Assembly (NCBI RefSeq): GCF_019880545.1
Contig: NZ_JAINVW010000002.1
Coordinates: forward strand, 1-64,000
DNA from: Flagellimonas meishanensis
GTDB lineage: Bacteria > Bacteroidota > Bacteroidia > Flavobacteriales > Flavobacteriaceae
Length of the DNA stretch: 64,000 nucleotides
Direction: 5' to 3'
Notes under the pieces: model-generated
Told to the model about the DNA's origin: nothing
The model's input: the letters and a program-made list of their open reading frames with translations, nothing else
Databases searched by the model: none
Made by a program: the position numbers and the translations under genes
In this document: piece by piece, positions 1 to 9,690 of the stretch
How the letters are laid out: each line of letters opens with the position of its first letter
Position numbering within the stretch: the stretch's first letter is position 1

Positions 1-2
1 TG

Positions 3-608
3 ATCATGGACAATGGCACCGCCGGGGACGGCAGTGCCGACTGGACGATCCAGTTCGACAACATCAGGCTGTGCAGCAACAACGCTGGCGGTGGTGGCGG
101 CTCTTGCCCTGCCCCTCCAATAGGTGAGTTGTTGTCCAATGGTGGTTTTGAAGCCAATGCTGGCGATGGTGCCTGCTGGCAACTTAACCAAGGCGGTGGT
201 TCTGTCACAATAATTAATACCGATGCCGATGTTGGTACTTACTCTGCCCGGTTGACAACAGGTCCTTCCCAGGTGCCAAATCTTAAGCAAGAAAGATTCG
301 CTCCTTCGGTGGCAGGCAGTCAGGACATTCAGGTTTCATTTAGATATAAGATTACCTCACCTTTTGTGGATGGTTCCCTGATTCAAGTGCTGGCATTCTC
401 TGAACGTACCGTAGGAGGGGCAGTACCTCATGATTTGGGTAACGCGGATACCGCTACCATTAACGTATGGCAAACCTATACCAGTTCCTTTACCACAGAC
501 GCTGGGACAGATGAGGGAATATCATTGTTGATACAGGCCACTTGTGGGGGTGTGGGCACCTGTGCAGGTGAAGTGATAATAGATGAAGTTGTGGTTGTCG
601 AACTATAA
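3..608 (+). CDS. C-terminal part of a secreted carbohydrate-binding protein (5' partial)
   Basis: The frame is open to the left edge, so the N-terminus lies outside the window. The visible part begins with the last strand of one beta-sandwich domain (DWTIQFDNIRL), then a glycine/proline linker (GGGGGSCPAPP), then about 155 residues running from a LSNGGFE start to an IIDEVVVVEL end. That layout is typical of CBM4/9/22-like jelly-roll modules. Five cysteines suggest an exported protein. It sits directly upstream of a beta-1,3-glucan phosphorylase and GH17/GH30 genes, so it is probably the surface glycan-binding protein of the locus or the binding tail of a laminarinase. The family is inferred from fold-like features only, and the catalytic part, if any, is not visible. 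No T9SS C-terminal sorting domain is evident. Confidence 0.6.
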   Translation: MMDNGTAGDGSADWTIQFDNIRLCSNNAGGGGGSCPAPPIGELLSNGGFEANAGDGACWQLNQGGGSVTIINTDADVGTYSARLTTGPSQVPNLKQERFAPSVAGSQDIQVSFRYKITSPFVDGSLIQVLAFSERTVGGAVPHDLGNADTATINVWQTYTSSFTTDAGTDEGISLLIQATCGGVGTCAGEVIIDEVVVVEL

Positions 609-632
609 GAAACTCTAAATTGTAATTCAACA

Positions 633-667
633 CTCCCTCGGCAAAGGTCGGCCCTTACCGCAGGGAG
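633..667. terminator. Imperfect hairpin after the carbohydrate-binding protein
   Basis: CTCCCT pairs with AGGGAG, with further partial pairing inside the loop (GGCAAAGG against CCTTACC). No clear T-run follows. It may end or attenuate transcription before the GH149 gene, or simply stabilise the upstream message. Confidence 0.4.
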
Positions 668-775
668 GGTTGGATTAATTGTTTGGCACCAGTAAGCTCT
701 AATTACCTCATAGGGCAATGCACAATCTTTTGTACTTTGCGTATTGAGGTTTTATTACTTAGTATATTATTAAAA

Positions 776-3700
776 ATGACTCAAAAGCAAGATATTTATA
801 CAGGAGGTGCAAAATTGTCCACTGACAAAAAAGAAGTAAAGGGACAATCCATTCAGTTTGAAAACGAAGCCTACTACAAAATTTCAAACTACGACGGCAT
901 GCGCCCATTTTTTATGAGCATTGTGAGCCATTCGGACCACTGGATGTTCATTTCGAGCAATGGAGGGCTGACTGCCGGAAGAAAAAATTCGGAAAATGCC
1001 CTATTTCCCTACTACACCGACGACAAGGTCACCGAGTTGGCCAATATCACGGGAAGCAAGACCATGCTCCAAGTGCAACAAAAGGAAAAGATCCTCTTAT
1101 GGGAACCTTTTTCCGATTCTTGCATGGGGGCCTACAGAATACAAAGAAATCTGTACAAGAGTAGTCATGGAAACAAGATTGTATTTGAAGAGGTAAATGA
1201 GGACTTGGGATTGACCTTCCGATACCATTGGAATTTTAGCGAAACCTTTGGCTTCATTAAAAAGTCGGAACTGATAAACGATGCCGACAAGGATTTGAAA
1301 TGCACTGTTCTGGATGGCATTCAGAACATAATGCCCTATGGGGTGCCCTCTGGTCTCCAGAACGACAGGAGCAATTTGGTTGACGCATACAAGCGAAATC
1401 AATTGGAAGCCGATACGGGTCTCGGCATTTTTGCCCTTAGCGCTATTATTGTGGACCGGGCAGAACCCAGCGAGGCCCTAAAGGCCACTACCGTATGGTC
1501 CATGGGGTTGGAAAATGCCAGTTATCTTGTGTCTTCCCTACAATTGAACAGTTTTAAGCGAGGGATTGAAATTGTACAGGAAACTGATGTAAAAGCCGAG
1601 AAGGGCGCCTATTTCGTCCATGCGGAGGTAAATTTGGGACCGGGAGCAAAAAAACAATGGATGCTCATTGCCGATGTGAACAAGTCCAGGGCAGATGTAA
1701 GCCATATCAAACACACCATCAAGAATGCAAAAAACCTGTTCCAAGAGGTCGAGGCAGACGTTCAAGATGGGACAAAGAAACTGGTTCAACTCGCTGCAGC
1801 TTCGGATGCCATTCAGTGTACCTCCGACACCATGAGGGATACCCGACACTTTTCCAATACCCTGTTCAACATTATGCGTGGCGGGATATTCGACAACGGC
1901 TACCAAATTGAAAAATGGGACTTCACCAGATATATCCAAAAAGCCAATAAATCGGTTTTCCAACAAAAAAAAGCGTTGCTTGATGGGCTTCCTTCCCAAT
2001 TTTCATTGGATTTTTTGAGAAAGAAGGTCAATGATGACGACAATCCTGATTTTAAACGATTGGCCTTGGAGTACCTCCCGCTTAAATTTAGTAGAAGGCA
2101 CGGCGATCCCAGCCGTCCCTGGAACCGTTTTTCCATAAATACAAGGGCAGAGGATGGCAGTAAGGTCCTGGATTATGAAGGCAACTGGCGGGATATCTTC
2201 CAAAACTGGGAGGCCCTCGCACTGTCCTATCCGGCATTCCTGGAGAGTATGATCTACAAATTCCTCAATGCATCAACTTTTGATGGGTACAATCCCTATC
2301 GCGTCACCAAGGATGGATTTGATTGGGAAGTGATCGAACCTGAAGACCCTTGGTCCTATATAGGTTATTGGGGAGATCACCAAATAATATACCTCCTAAA
2401 GCTTTTGGAGTTGATGGAAAGCCATTATCCCAACGAACTGGGTAAATCTTTCCATGAAAACATTTTTGTGTACGCCAATGTGCCCTATAAGATAAAAAGC
2501 TATCAAGATATTCTCGAAGACCCAAAGGACACCATCATTTTTGATGCGGATTTGGACCACAGAATCAATAAAGAACGGGAAAGGATAGGGGCGGATGCCT
2601 CGTTCATCACCTCAGGGGATTCTTCCATTTATCACGTCAACCTATTGGAAAAAATATTGGCAACGGTATTGTCCAAAGTCTCCAATCTTATTCCAGAAGG
2701 GGGTATTTGGATGAACACCCAACGTCCAGAATGGAACGATGCCAATAATGCCCTGGTGGGCAATGGGGTCTCCATGGTAACACTTTATTATCTAAGACGG
2801 TTTTTACGCTTTTTTCAGGATTTGGTCCAAAATATGGAGCAAGGGGAGTTTACAATTTCCAAGGAGATGGCCCTGTTTTTCAACACCATTTTGAAGGCTT
2901 TGGTCGACAACAAGGGCAAGCTTTCCGGAAAAATTTCCAATACGGATAGAAAATCCATCATGGATGCGTTGGGTATGGCAGGAAGCGACTTCCGAAATAC
3001 AATCTATGCCCATGGTTTCAAGAATGAAACGGAAAAAATAGGCAAAAAAGACCTTAACCAATTCATAGAGGTGACCTTGGCCTATCTGGAGCACAGTATT
3101 GATGCCAACCAGCGCGCGGACAAATTGTTCCACGCCTATAATTTAATGACGGTTGAAAATGATACCGAAGTGTCCATTTCCTATCTGTCCGAAATGTTGG
3201 AGGGCCAGGTTGCAGTGCTGAGTTCCGGCTATCTGAACGGTTCAAAATCCTTGGAAGTGCTGGATGCCCTTAAGTCAAGCGCACTATTTAGGGAAGATCA
3301 ATACAGCTACTTGCTCTATCCGAACAAAGAACTTCCACGGTTTTGTGAAAAGAATACCATCCCACCCAAAAGGGTAGAAGAATCCGATTTGCTTCAGAGA
3401 CTTGTTCAGGAGGGGAATACCACAATCATTGAAAAGGGAATTGATGGCAAACATCATTTTAATGGAGCGTTCAATAATGCAGACAGCCTAAAACATGCCT
3501 TGTCCAACCTTTCTGATGAGGTTTATGGTGAATTGATAAAAAAGGACCGCAAATTGATATTGGACACGTTTGAGGAGATTTTCGACCATAAATCCTTTAC
3601 GGGCAGATCGGGAACCTTCTACGGCTACGAGGGGCTGGGTTCCATTTACTGGCACATGGTCTCTAAATTGCTATTGAGTGTTCAGGAAACCTGTGTCGCG

Positions 3701-4249
3701 GCAATTGCTAACCAAGAAGATGATGTCACTGTCGGCAAACTACTTGAGCATTTTTATGAGATAACAGAGGGGATTGGTGTGCACAAGCCACCAAAATTGT
3801 ACGGAGCGTTTCCAACGGATCCCTATTCCCATACTCCGGCAGGTAAGGGCGCGCAGCAACCAGGGATGACGGGACAGGTAAAAGAGGACATTTTGAGTCG
3901 GTTCGGGGAACTTGGGGTTTTCGTTTCCGAAGGAAAACTCTTTTTTGATCCCTGTATGCTGAGAAAGGGGGAGTTCTTGACGGAACCTACCGAATTCAGC
4001 TATGTGGATGTTGACGGAAAAACCGAAATTACCACACTCGAAGCGGGTTCATTGGGCTTTACCTATTGCCAGGTTCCCGTGCAATACATTTTATCCACCA
4101 AAGAACAGATAAAGGTATCATTCAAAAATGGTTCCCATGCTAATTTGGATGGACTGGATTTGGACAAAAAACACAGCAGCATGCTTTTCGGAAGAACTGG
4201 AGATATAAAGACCATTCAAGTATGGGTGGATGAAAAACGACTCAAGTAA
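776..4249 (+). CDS. GH149 beta-1,3-oligoglucan phosphorylase
   Basis: Predicted to cleave beta-1,3-gluco-oligosaccharides with phosphate, releasing glucose-1-phosphate and a shortened oligosaccharide in the cytoplasm. At 1157 residues it has the very large size of GH149, and the N-terminal block around SDHWMFISSNGG and LTAGRKNSENALFPYYTDD reads as the family hallmark. The segment RPEWNDANNALVG matches the region carrying the catalytic Asp in the related GH94 phosphorylases, which makes D655 the likely general acid. There is no signal peptide. The frame extends upstream to a TTG codon, but those 31 residues are hydrophobic and unlike the family, so ATG 776 (MTQKQDIY) was chosen. It is followed by two exported glucanases, a sugar symporter and a second GH17. 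GH161 has the same activity and is the main alternative assignment. Confidence 0.85.
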   Translation: MTQKQDIYTGGAKLSTDKKEVKGQSIQFENEAYYKISNYDGMRPFFMSIVSHSDHWMFISSNGGLTAGRKNSENALFPYYTDDKVTELANITGSKTMLQVQQKEKILLWEPFSDSCMGAYRIQRNLYKSSHGNKIVFEEVNEDLGLTFRYHWNFSETFGFIKKSELINDADKDLKCTVLDGIQNIMPYGVPSGLQNDRSNLVDAYKRNQLEADTGLGIFALSAIIVDRAEPSEALKATTVWSMGLENASYLVSSLQLNSFKRGIEIVQETDVKAEKGAYFVHAEVNLGPGAKKQWMLIADVNKSRADVSHIKHTIKNAKNLFQEVEADVQDGTKKLVQLAAASDAIQCTSDTMRDTRHFSNTLFNIMRGGIFDNGYQIEKWDFTRYIQKANKSVFQQKKALLDGLPSQFSLDFLRKKVNDDDNPDFKRLALEYLPLKFSRRHGDPSRPWNRFSINTRAEDGSKVLDYEGNWRDIFQNWEALALSYPAFLESMIYKFLNASTFDGYNPYRVTKDGFDWEVIEPEDPWSYIGYWGDHQIIYLLKLLELMESHYPNELGKSFHENIFVYANVPYKIKSYQDILEDPKDTIIFDADLDHRINKERERIGADASFITSGDSSIYHVNLLEKILATVLSKVSNLIPEGGIWMNTQRPEWNDANNALVGNGVSMVTLYYLRRFLRFFQDLVQNMEQGEFTISKEMALFFNTILKALVDNKGKLSGKISNTDRKSIMDALGMAGSDFRNTIYAHGFKNETEKIGKKDLNQFIEVTLAYLEHSIDANQRADKLFHAYNLMTVENDTEVSISYLSEMLEGQVAVLSSGYLNGSKSLEVLDALKSSALFREDQYSYLLYPNKELPRFCEKNTIPPKRVEESDLLQRLVQEGNTTIIEKGIDGKHHFNGAFNNADSLKHALSNLSDEVYGELIKKDRKLILDTFEEIFDHKSFTGRSGTFYGYEGLGSIYWHMVSKLLLSVQETCVAAIANQEDDVTVGKLLEHFYEITEGIGVHKPPKLYGAFPTDPYSHTPAGKGAQQPGMTGQVKEDILSRFGELGVFVSEGKLFFDPCMLRKGEFLTEPTEFSYVDVDGKTEITTLEAGSLGFTYCQVPVQYILSTKEQIKVSFKNGSHANLDGLDLDKKHSSMLFGRTGDIKTIQVWVDEKRLK

Positions 4250-4286
4250 GTGTAAATACATTCCAACAAACAAATAAGTGCAAAAC

Positions 4287-5579
4287 ATGATGGGACAAAT
4301 GAAAACAATCAGTATTTTTTTGGTGGTTTTATTGTGCTTTGCATGCAAAAACCAAAACAAACCAGAAGACAAAATCAATACAGTGAATCAACAACTGAAT
4401 CTTACCGCCAAAGATGTTCTGGGGAATCCGGACTTTTTGGCCATTTCATACGGAGGATATAGGAAAAAAACCAGGGAAGCACAACCTACCATTGCCCAGC
4501 TTAAGGAGGATATGAAAATCCTCTCGGCAATGGGTATTGGGCTAATTCGAACCTACAACGTACAATTTCCGCATGCGTCCAACGTGCTCAAGGCCATTCG
4601 CGAGATCAAAAAAAAAGACCCGAATTTTCAAATGTTCGTGATGTTGGGCGCCTGGATAGATTGCAAAAATGCGTGGACGGACCAGGAACCCGACCACAAT
4701 GTGGAAAGTGAGACCAATGCCGCCGAGATTGATCGCGCAGTCGCCCTGGCCAATGAGTACCCCGATATTGTAAAAATTGTGGCCGTGGGCAACGAGGCCA
4801 TGGTAAAATGGGCCACCAGCTATTACGTTCAGGCCAACGTGATCCTAAAATGGGTAAACCACTTACAGGAACTCAAGGCCAATGGCGGCCTGCCAAAAGA
4901 ACTCTGGATCACCAGTTCGGACGATTTTGCGTCATGGGGTGGGGGCAGTCCGGAATACCACACTCCAGATTTGGAAGCATTGGTAAAAGCTGTCGATTTT
5001 ATATCCATGCACACCTATCCTTACCACAATACCCACTACAACCCGGAATTTTGGTTGCATCCCGAGCAGGAAACCAAATGGTCCGATAAGCAAAAAGTGG
5101 ATGCGGCCATGCAGCGCGCATTGGGTTTTGCCAAAAAACAATACGACAGTGTATCCAACTACATGAAAAGTTTGGGAGTTGACAAACCTATACATATTGG
5201 CGAAACTGGTTGGGCCAGTGTGTCCAATGGATTTTACGGACCCAACGGCTCCAGGGCCACCGACGAGTATAAGCAGGCGATGTACCATGAACTCATTAGG
5301 GAGTGGACCACCAATGCCGGAATTTCCTGCTTTTATTTCGAGGCCTTCAACGAACCTTGGAAAGATGCCCACAACCCAAAGGGCTCAGAGAACCACTTTG
5401 GACTTTTTACGGTGGACGGGAAGGCCAAGTATGCACTTTGGGAGCTGGTTGACAAAGGAATTTTTAAGGGGTTGACAAGAAATGGAAATCCAATCACCAA
5501 GACTTACGATGGGGATTTGGAGGCCTTGTTGACGGAAGTCCTTGTTCCGCCCTCCGGGGAGAGGATTGAAACCCCATAA
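4287..5579 (+). CDS. GH17 beta-1,3-glucanase lipoprotein
   Basis: Predicted endo-acting laminarinase anchored by lipid. The N-terminus is a lipoprotein signal peptide ending in LLCFAC, with Cys20 as the acylated residue. The mature chain is a GH17 TIM barrel of about 400 residues: the acid/base Glu lies in VAVGNEAMVKW (about E170) and the nucleophile in HIGETGWAS (about E306). Aromatic substrate-binding segments HTYPYHNTHYNP and FYFEAFNEPW are also visible. Several starts are possible: a GTG nine bases upstream, ATG at 4287 or 4290, and ATG at 4299; all leave the lipobox intact. It lies 37 bases after the GH149 gene and 9 before the GH30 gene, so the three are probably co-transcribed. It would supply oligosaccharides to the downstream symporter. 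Confidence 0.88.
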   Translation: MMGQMKTISIFLVVLLCFACKNQNKPEDKINTVNQQLNLTAKDVLGNPDFLAISYGGYRKKTREAQPTIAQLKEDMKILSAMGIGLIRTYNVQFPHASNVLKAIREIKKKDPNFQMFVMLGAWIDCKNAWTDQEPDHNVESETNAAEIDRAVALANEYPDIVKIVAVGNEAMVKWATSYYVQANVILKWVNHLQELKANGGLPKELWITSSDDFASWGGGSPEYHTPDLEALVKAVDFISMHTYPYHNTHYNPEFWLHPEQETKWSDKQKVDAAMQRALGFAKKQYDSVSNYMKSLGVDKPIHIGETGWASVSNGFYGPNGSRATDEYKQAMYHELIREWTTNAGISCFYFEAFNEPWKDAHNPKGSENHFGLFTVDGKAKYALWELVDKGIFKGLTRNGNPITKTYDGDLEALLTEVLVPPSGERIETP

Positions 5580-5588
5580 GTGTAAGCA

Positions 5589-7121
5589 ATGAAAAAAGTG
5601 TCAGGTGTTTTAGGGTTAATGGCAATACTAATGATGACGAGTTGTGTCAAAGAGAAATCTCGATTGAACGTACAGGTGTACGAAACCGCATCCAATGGTA
5701 ACGTCTTTAAAAAAATTGACCCTTCAACCTCTGAAGGCCACGATGTACAGGTGGTTGTTTCTCCCGATGAAAAGTTTCAGACCATCACTGGATTTGGAGG
5801 TTCGTTTACGGAGTCCTCTGCCCATCTACTGAATCAATTGGGAAAACAGAACAGGCAGCAAGTTTTGGAGGCATACTTTGGAGATGAAGGCGCCCGATAT
5901 TCCCTCACCCGCACACACATAAATTCCTGTGATTTTTCATTGGGCAACTATTCCTACGCTCCTGTGGAGGGAGATATGAATTTGGATCATTTTTCCGTCA
6001 TTGAGGATAAGGACGACATCATACCCATGATCAAGGAGGCCATGGCCATTTCCAAGGATGGTTTCAGAATCATCTCCTCGCCATGGACAGCACCCCCCTG
6101 GATGAAAGACAACAAGGATTGGGTCGGGGGTAAGCTCCTTCCCGAATATTACGACACCTGGGCCCTGTTCTTTTCCAAGTATATTGATGCCTACAGCGCT
6201 GAGGGCATAGACATTTGGGGAATTACCGTTGAAAATGAACCCCTGGGCAATGGAAACAATTGGGAGAGCATGCACTACACGGCCGAAGAGATGACGCAGT
6301 TTGTGCAAAACCATTTGGGCCCAACATTGGAAAATTTAGGAAAGGGCAACATAAAGATATTAGGCTATGACCAAAATAGGGAACATTTGAACGAATGGGT
6401 GGATGCGATGTTCAGGGATGAGAAAACATCAAAATACTTTTCAGGAACAGCCATACATTGGTATGCCAGTACCTTCGAGGTATTTCCCGAAGCCCTTCAA
6501 TATGCCCACCAAAAAGCCCCCGACAAGCATTTGATCCAAACCGAAGCCTGTGTTGACGCTGAGGTGCCCAAATGGAAGGATGATCAATGGTACTGGCGCA
6601 AAGAGGCCACCGACTGGGGTTGGGATTGGGCTCCAGAGGACCAAAAGCACCTCCATCCCAAGTATGCTCCCGTAAATCGCTATGCCCGTGACATTATCGG
6701 TTGCTTGAACAACTGGGTGGACGGTTGGGTGGACTGGAACATGGTACTCGACACAAAAGGAGGCCCAAATTGGTTTAAGAACTGGTGCGTGGCACCCGTT
6801 ATCGTTGATGTGGAAAAGGATGAGGTGTACTTTACGCCACTGTATCATACCCTCAAGCACTTCAGCAAGTTTATCAGGCCTGGTGCCATTAGGATAGGGG
6901 TAAAACCTTCAGAGGATTCCTTGTTGGTCACCGCGGCAAAAAACCCAGATGGTTCCGTTGCAATTGTTGTTTTTAATGAAGGCATGGAATCGAAGCTGGT
7001 GAACTTCAAGATAGGGGAAGACGAAATCAATATTCCCATAAGCGGACAGGCCATTCAAACAATGGTCTTGGAACAAGATATGGACAATGGTAAAAACAAC
7101 CAACTAAATAAACAACTATGA
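5589..7121 (+). CDS. GH30 beta-glucosidase/beta-1,6-glucanase lipoprotein
   Basis: Exported glycoside hydrolase, 510 residues, with a lipoprotein signal ending in MMTSC (Cys19). The GH30 core begins with FQTITGFGGSFTESSA. The acid/base Glu is E217 in TVENEP and the nucleophile E319 in LIQTEAC. A C-terminal beta-rich side domain (residues about 430-495) is usual for the family. GH30 enzymes in laminarin loci of marine flavobacteria remove beta-1,6-linked glucose branches, which is the most likely role here; a plain beta-glucosidase role cannot be excluded. The residues after the lipid Cys (VKEKSR) are not acidic, so the usual Bacteroidota surface-export signal is absent and a periplasmic location is more likely. 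The stop overlaps the start of the symporter gene (ATGA), which indicates translational coupling. Confidence 0.85.
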   Translation: MKKVSGVLGLMAILMMTSCVKEKSRLNVQVYETASNGNVFKKIDPSTSEGHDVQVVVSPDEKFQTITGFGGSFTESSAHLLNQLGKQNRQQVLEAYFGDEGARYSLTRTHINSCDFSLGNYSYAPVEGDMNLDHFSVIEDKDDIIPMIKEAMAISKDGFRIISSPWTAPPWMKDNKDWVGGKLLPEYYDTWALFFSKYIDAYSAEGIDIWGITVENEPLGNGNNWESMHYTAEEMTQFVQNHLGPTLENLGKGNIKILGYDQNREHLNEWVDAMFRDEKTSKYFSGTAIHWYASTFEVFPEALQYAHQKAPDKHLIQTEACVDAEVPKWKDDQWYWRKEATDWGWDWAPEDQKHLHPKYAPVNRYARDIIGCLNNWVDGWVDWNMVLDTKGGPNWFKNWCVAPVIVDVEKDEVYFTPLYHTLKHFSKFIRPGAIRIGVKPSEDSLLVTAAKNPDGSVAIVVFNEGMESKLVNFKIGEDEINIPISGQAIQTMVLEQDMDNGKNNQLNKQL

Positions 7122-8683
7122 GCAAGGTGAAAACACTTTCAAAAGATAAGGTCCCGGTTGGACAAAAGGCTGCCTTTGGGGCAGGCCATTTTATATTGAA
7201 CATACTTCCTGGGACACTGGGCGTCTTCATCCAATTCTTTTTGTTGACAGCATGGGGAGTGGACCCTTTATGGGCCGGTCTTTTGGGAGGATTGCCCAGG
7301 ATTTTTGATGCCATAACCGACCCGATCATGGGTTTCATCTCGGATAACACCAAATCTAAATACGGGCGGAGACGGCCCTATATCTTTTTGGGAGCTATAA
7401 TAAGTGGGGTCCTTTTCTTTTTGATGTGGCAACTGGATGACAATGCATCACAGTCCTACATTATTTGGCATGTGATGGTCCTTCAAATCCTCTTCTTGGT
7501 GGGCAATACCATGTTTGCCACCCCACTGGTGGGTCTGGGCTATGAAATGACATCCGACTATAATGAACGGACCAGATTGATGAGCTTTGCCAATAGCATG
7601 GGCCAGATTGCTTGGATGATCGTGCCATGGCTTTATGTCATAATTCCAGATTCCAATACATTCAACACACAAACGGAGGGTGTGCGCACCATGGCTTTGA
7701 TCGTTGGGGCCATGTGCGTGGTCTTTGGGATTTTGCCCGCCCTGTTTTGTAAGGGAATAGACGCCGCACATATGGAGAACCGCAAGGAAATCACCTTTAA
7801 GACACTTTGGTCCAATATGAAGGACCTGTTTGTGGGCATCGTACAGGTGTCCAAAAACAAGCCATTTATGAAACTTTGTGGTGCCACCTTCCTTGTTTTT
7901 AACGGATTTCAACTTGTGGCGGCTTTCGGGGTTTTCATCATTGTTTTTTACATGTATAGCGGTAGTTATGAGATGGCAGGGACCTGGCCGGCATGGTTCA
8001 ATACCGTAAATGCCATGATCACCGCCTTCTTGGTGATACCCATCATCTCCAAAATGTCTGACAAATGGGGAAAGAAAAAGGCTTTTATCATTTCCACTGC
8101 ATTATCTGTGGTAGGGTATCTGTTGAAATGGTGGGGCTTTGACAAAGAACTGAACAGCCAGTTCAATGAAACGGGACTTGGCAAGGGATTAAGTTCCGGC
8201 CTTGCCTCCATTTTTGACTATTTGAACCCGATACTGGACAATGTGGGTATGTCATGGTTTTCCATTGACCCCGCAAACGAAATTCCATGGCTCATTTTTG
8301 TGCCGATTCCATTGTTCGCTTTTGGAATGGGCGGGTTGTTTACCTTGATGATGTCCATGACCGCCGATGTGTGCGACCTGGACGAATTGGAAAACGGAAT
8401 GCCTCGGAAAGAAGGTACTTTTGGGGCAATATATTGGTGGATGGTAAAATTGGGACAGGCCATAGCCCTAGTTTTGGGAGGGTTGATCTTGAAAATCGTG
8501 GGCTTTGATCCTAATGTTACAGAACAATCATTGGACACCATGAACAGACTCAGGATAGCGGATATCATCATACCCTCATTCACAGCCGCCCTCGCAATTT
8601 GGGTGATGTGGAAGTACAGTCTGTCAGAAGCAAGGGCAAAAGAAATCAAGGAAAAACTGGTAGCCCGAAGAGGCGAATTATAA
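7118..8683 (+). CDS. GPH-family sugar:cation symporter (MFS)
   Basis: Inner-membrane transporter of 521 residues with about 12 hydrophobic segments. The stretch FDAITDPIMGFISDNTKS followed by KYGRRRPYIFLGA is the loop 2-3 signature of glycoside-pentoside-hexuronide symporters. Its position between exported glucanases and a cytoplasmic phosphorylase suggests that it imports gluco-oligosaccharides or glucose released from laminarin with Na+ or H+. An unusually long loop (roughly residues 340-385, after the WWGFDKEL segment) interrupts the second half and is predicted to lie outside the membrane. Its ATG overlaps the stop of the GH30 gene by four bases. Confidence 0.85.
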   Translation: MSKVKTLSKDKVPVGQKAAFGAGHFILNILPGTLGVFIQFFLLTAWGVDPLWAGLLGGLPRIFDAITDPIMGFISDNTKSKYGRRRPYIFLGAIISGVLFFLMWQLDDNASQSYIIWHVMVLQILFLVGNTMFATPLVGLGYEMTSDYNERTRLMSFANSMGQIAWMIVPWLYVIIPDSNTFNTQTEGVRTMALIVGAMCVVFGILPALFCKGIDAAHMENRKEITFKTLWSNMKDLFVGIVQVSKNKPFMKLCGATFLVFNGFQLVAAFGVFIIVFYMYSGSYEMAGTWPAWFNTVNAMITAFLVIPIISKMSDKWGKKKAFIISTALSVVGYLLKWWGFDKELNSQFNETGLGKGLSSGLASIFDYLNPILDNVGMSWFSIDPANEIPWLIFVPIPLFAFGMGGLFTLMMSMTADVCDLDELENGMPRKEGTFGAIYWWMVKLGQAIALVLGGLILKIVGFDPNVTEQSLDTMNRLRIADIIIPSFTAALAIWVMWKYSLSEARAKEIKEKLVARRGEL

Positions 8684-8711
8684 AACAACATACTAAAAAA
8701 AGTAACAGAAA

Positions 8712-9620
8712 ATGTCATTTAGAGAAGGTCATATTTTTTCACTTACCAAGCACAATTATTCAGATTATGCGGGGTTGGACTTCAGCAAAATATCCATCGA
8801 CGAGCTGCGCCAGCTTTGGTTGGAAACCATTCAGAATGGGATGCACGGGCTTTGTTTCAGTATTTATGAAGATGGACAGAGTCCCGGGGACGTCATTACT
8901 AAAGAGCAGGTAAGGCGAAGGATGCAGATTATTAAGCCCTATACACAATGGGTACGCTCTTTTTCCTGTATCGAGGGGAATGAACACGTGCCAGTGGTGG
9001 CCAAGGAATTTGGCATCAAAACCTTGGTGGGCGCTTGGTTGGGCCACGACTTGGAACTCAACGAAAAAGAAATAGAAGGTTTGATTGATCTTGCAAAAAA
9101 TGGCTATGTGGACATAGCGGCAGTCGGTAATGAGGTGATGTATCGTGGGGATTTGACCGAGGACCAACTGCTGGACTACATGCGAAGGGTAAAGGAGGCC
9201 CTGCCGAACATACCCATGGGCTATGTGGATGCCTACTATGAGTTTTCACACCGGCCTAGAATCACCCAAGCTTGTGATGTGATCCTATCCAATTGTTATC
9301 CCTATTGGGAAGGCTGCCCCATGGAATACTCACTGAACCATATGCAACAGATGTTCGGTCAGGCAACTGATGCCGCTCAGGGTAAAAAAGTGATTATTAC
9401 CGAAACGGGCTGGCCAAGCAAGGGGGAGAGCCTAAGAGGAGCCGTTTCCTCAGAGGAAAATGCCATGAAATATTTTATCAATACCCAGGCCTGGTCCAAA
9501 AAGAATAACATAGAGGTGTTCTATTTTTCATCTTTTGATGAATCGTGGAAGGTCGGTGCCGAGGGGGATGTCGGCGCCTACTGGGGCTTGTGGGACAAGC
9601 ACGAAAAGCTGAAATTTTAA
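8712..9620 (+). CDS. Signal-less GH17 family glucanase/glucosyltransferase
   Basis: A second, shorter GH17 protein (302 residues) starting directly with MSFREGHIF and lacking any signal peptide, so it is predicted to be cytoplasmic. Both catalytic glutamates are in place: E141 in IAAVGNEVMYRG and E231 in VIITETGWPSKG. The barrel ends with FYFSSFDESWKVG, matching the last strand of the family. Family knowledge allows either hydrolysis of beta-1,3-glucan oligosaccharides or beta-glucan transglycosylation; the sequence does not decide between them. It follows the symporter by 28 bases and is the last gene of the locus before a strong double hairpin. It would act on the same imported oligosaccharides as the GH149 phosphorylase. 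Confidence 0.82.
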   Translation: MSFREGHIFSLTKHNYSDYAGLDFSKISIDELRQLWLETIQNGMHGLCFSIYEDGQSPGDVITKEQVRRRMQIIKPYTQWVRSFSCIEGNEHVPVVAKEFGIKTLVGAWLGHDLELNEKEIEGLIDLAKNGYVDIAAVGNEVMYRGDLTEDQLLDYMRRVKEALPNIPMGYVDAYYEFSHRPRITQACDVILSNCYPYWEGCPMEYSLNHMQQMFGQATDAAQGKKVIITETGWPSKGESLRGAVSSEENAMKYFINTQAWSKKNNIEVFYFSSFDESWKVGAEGDVGAYWGLWDKHEKLKF

Positions 9621-9690
9621 GCCAAGCAAAACCATTGGCTTAAACATTATCCCTTTCAAAAAATGATTCCATACGCTGGAATCATTTTTT
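9618..9690 (+). terminator. Tandem hairpins ending the beta-glucan operon
   Basis: The first hairpin is an 8-bp perfect stem (TAAGCCAA with TTGGCTTA) that begins at the GH17 stop codon. The second is a 13-bp perfect stem, AAAAAATGATTCC with GGAATCATTTTTT, followed by more T-rich sequence. Because both arms have A/T runs, it could also work in the reverse direction. Confidence 0.85.

Noticed and set aside
732-739. GTACTTTG as a -7 promoter element for the GH149 gene
   Set aside because: Both bases of the essential TA are changed and no -33 element lies at a suitable distance; co-transcription from upstream is as likely.
8218-8718. 166-codon open frame on the minus strand opposite the sugar symporter gene
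   Set aside because: It is antisense to a clear transporter, has no recognisable domain and is explained by the codon bias of the real gene.
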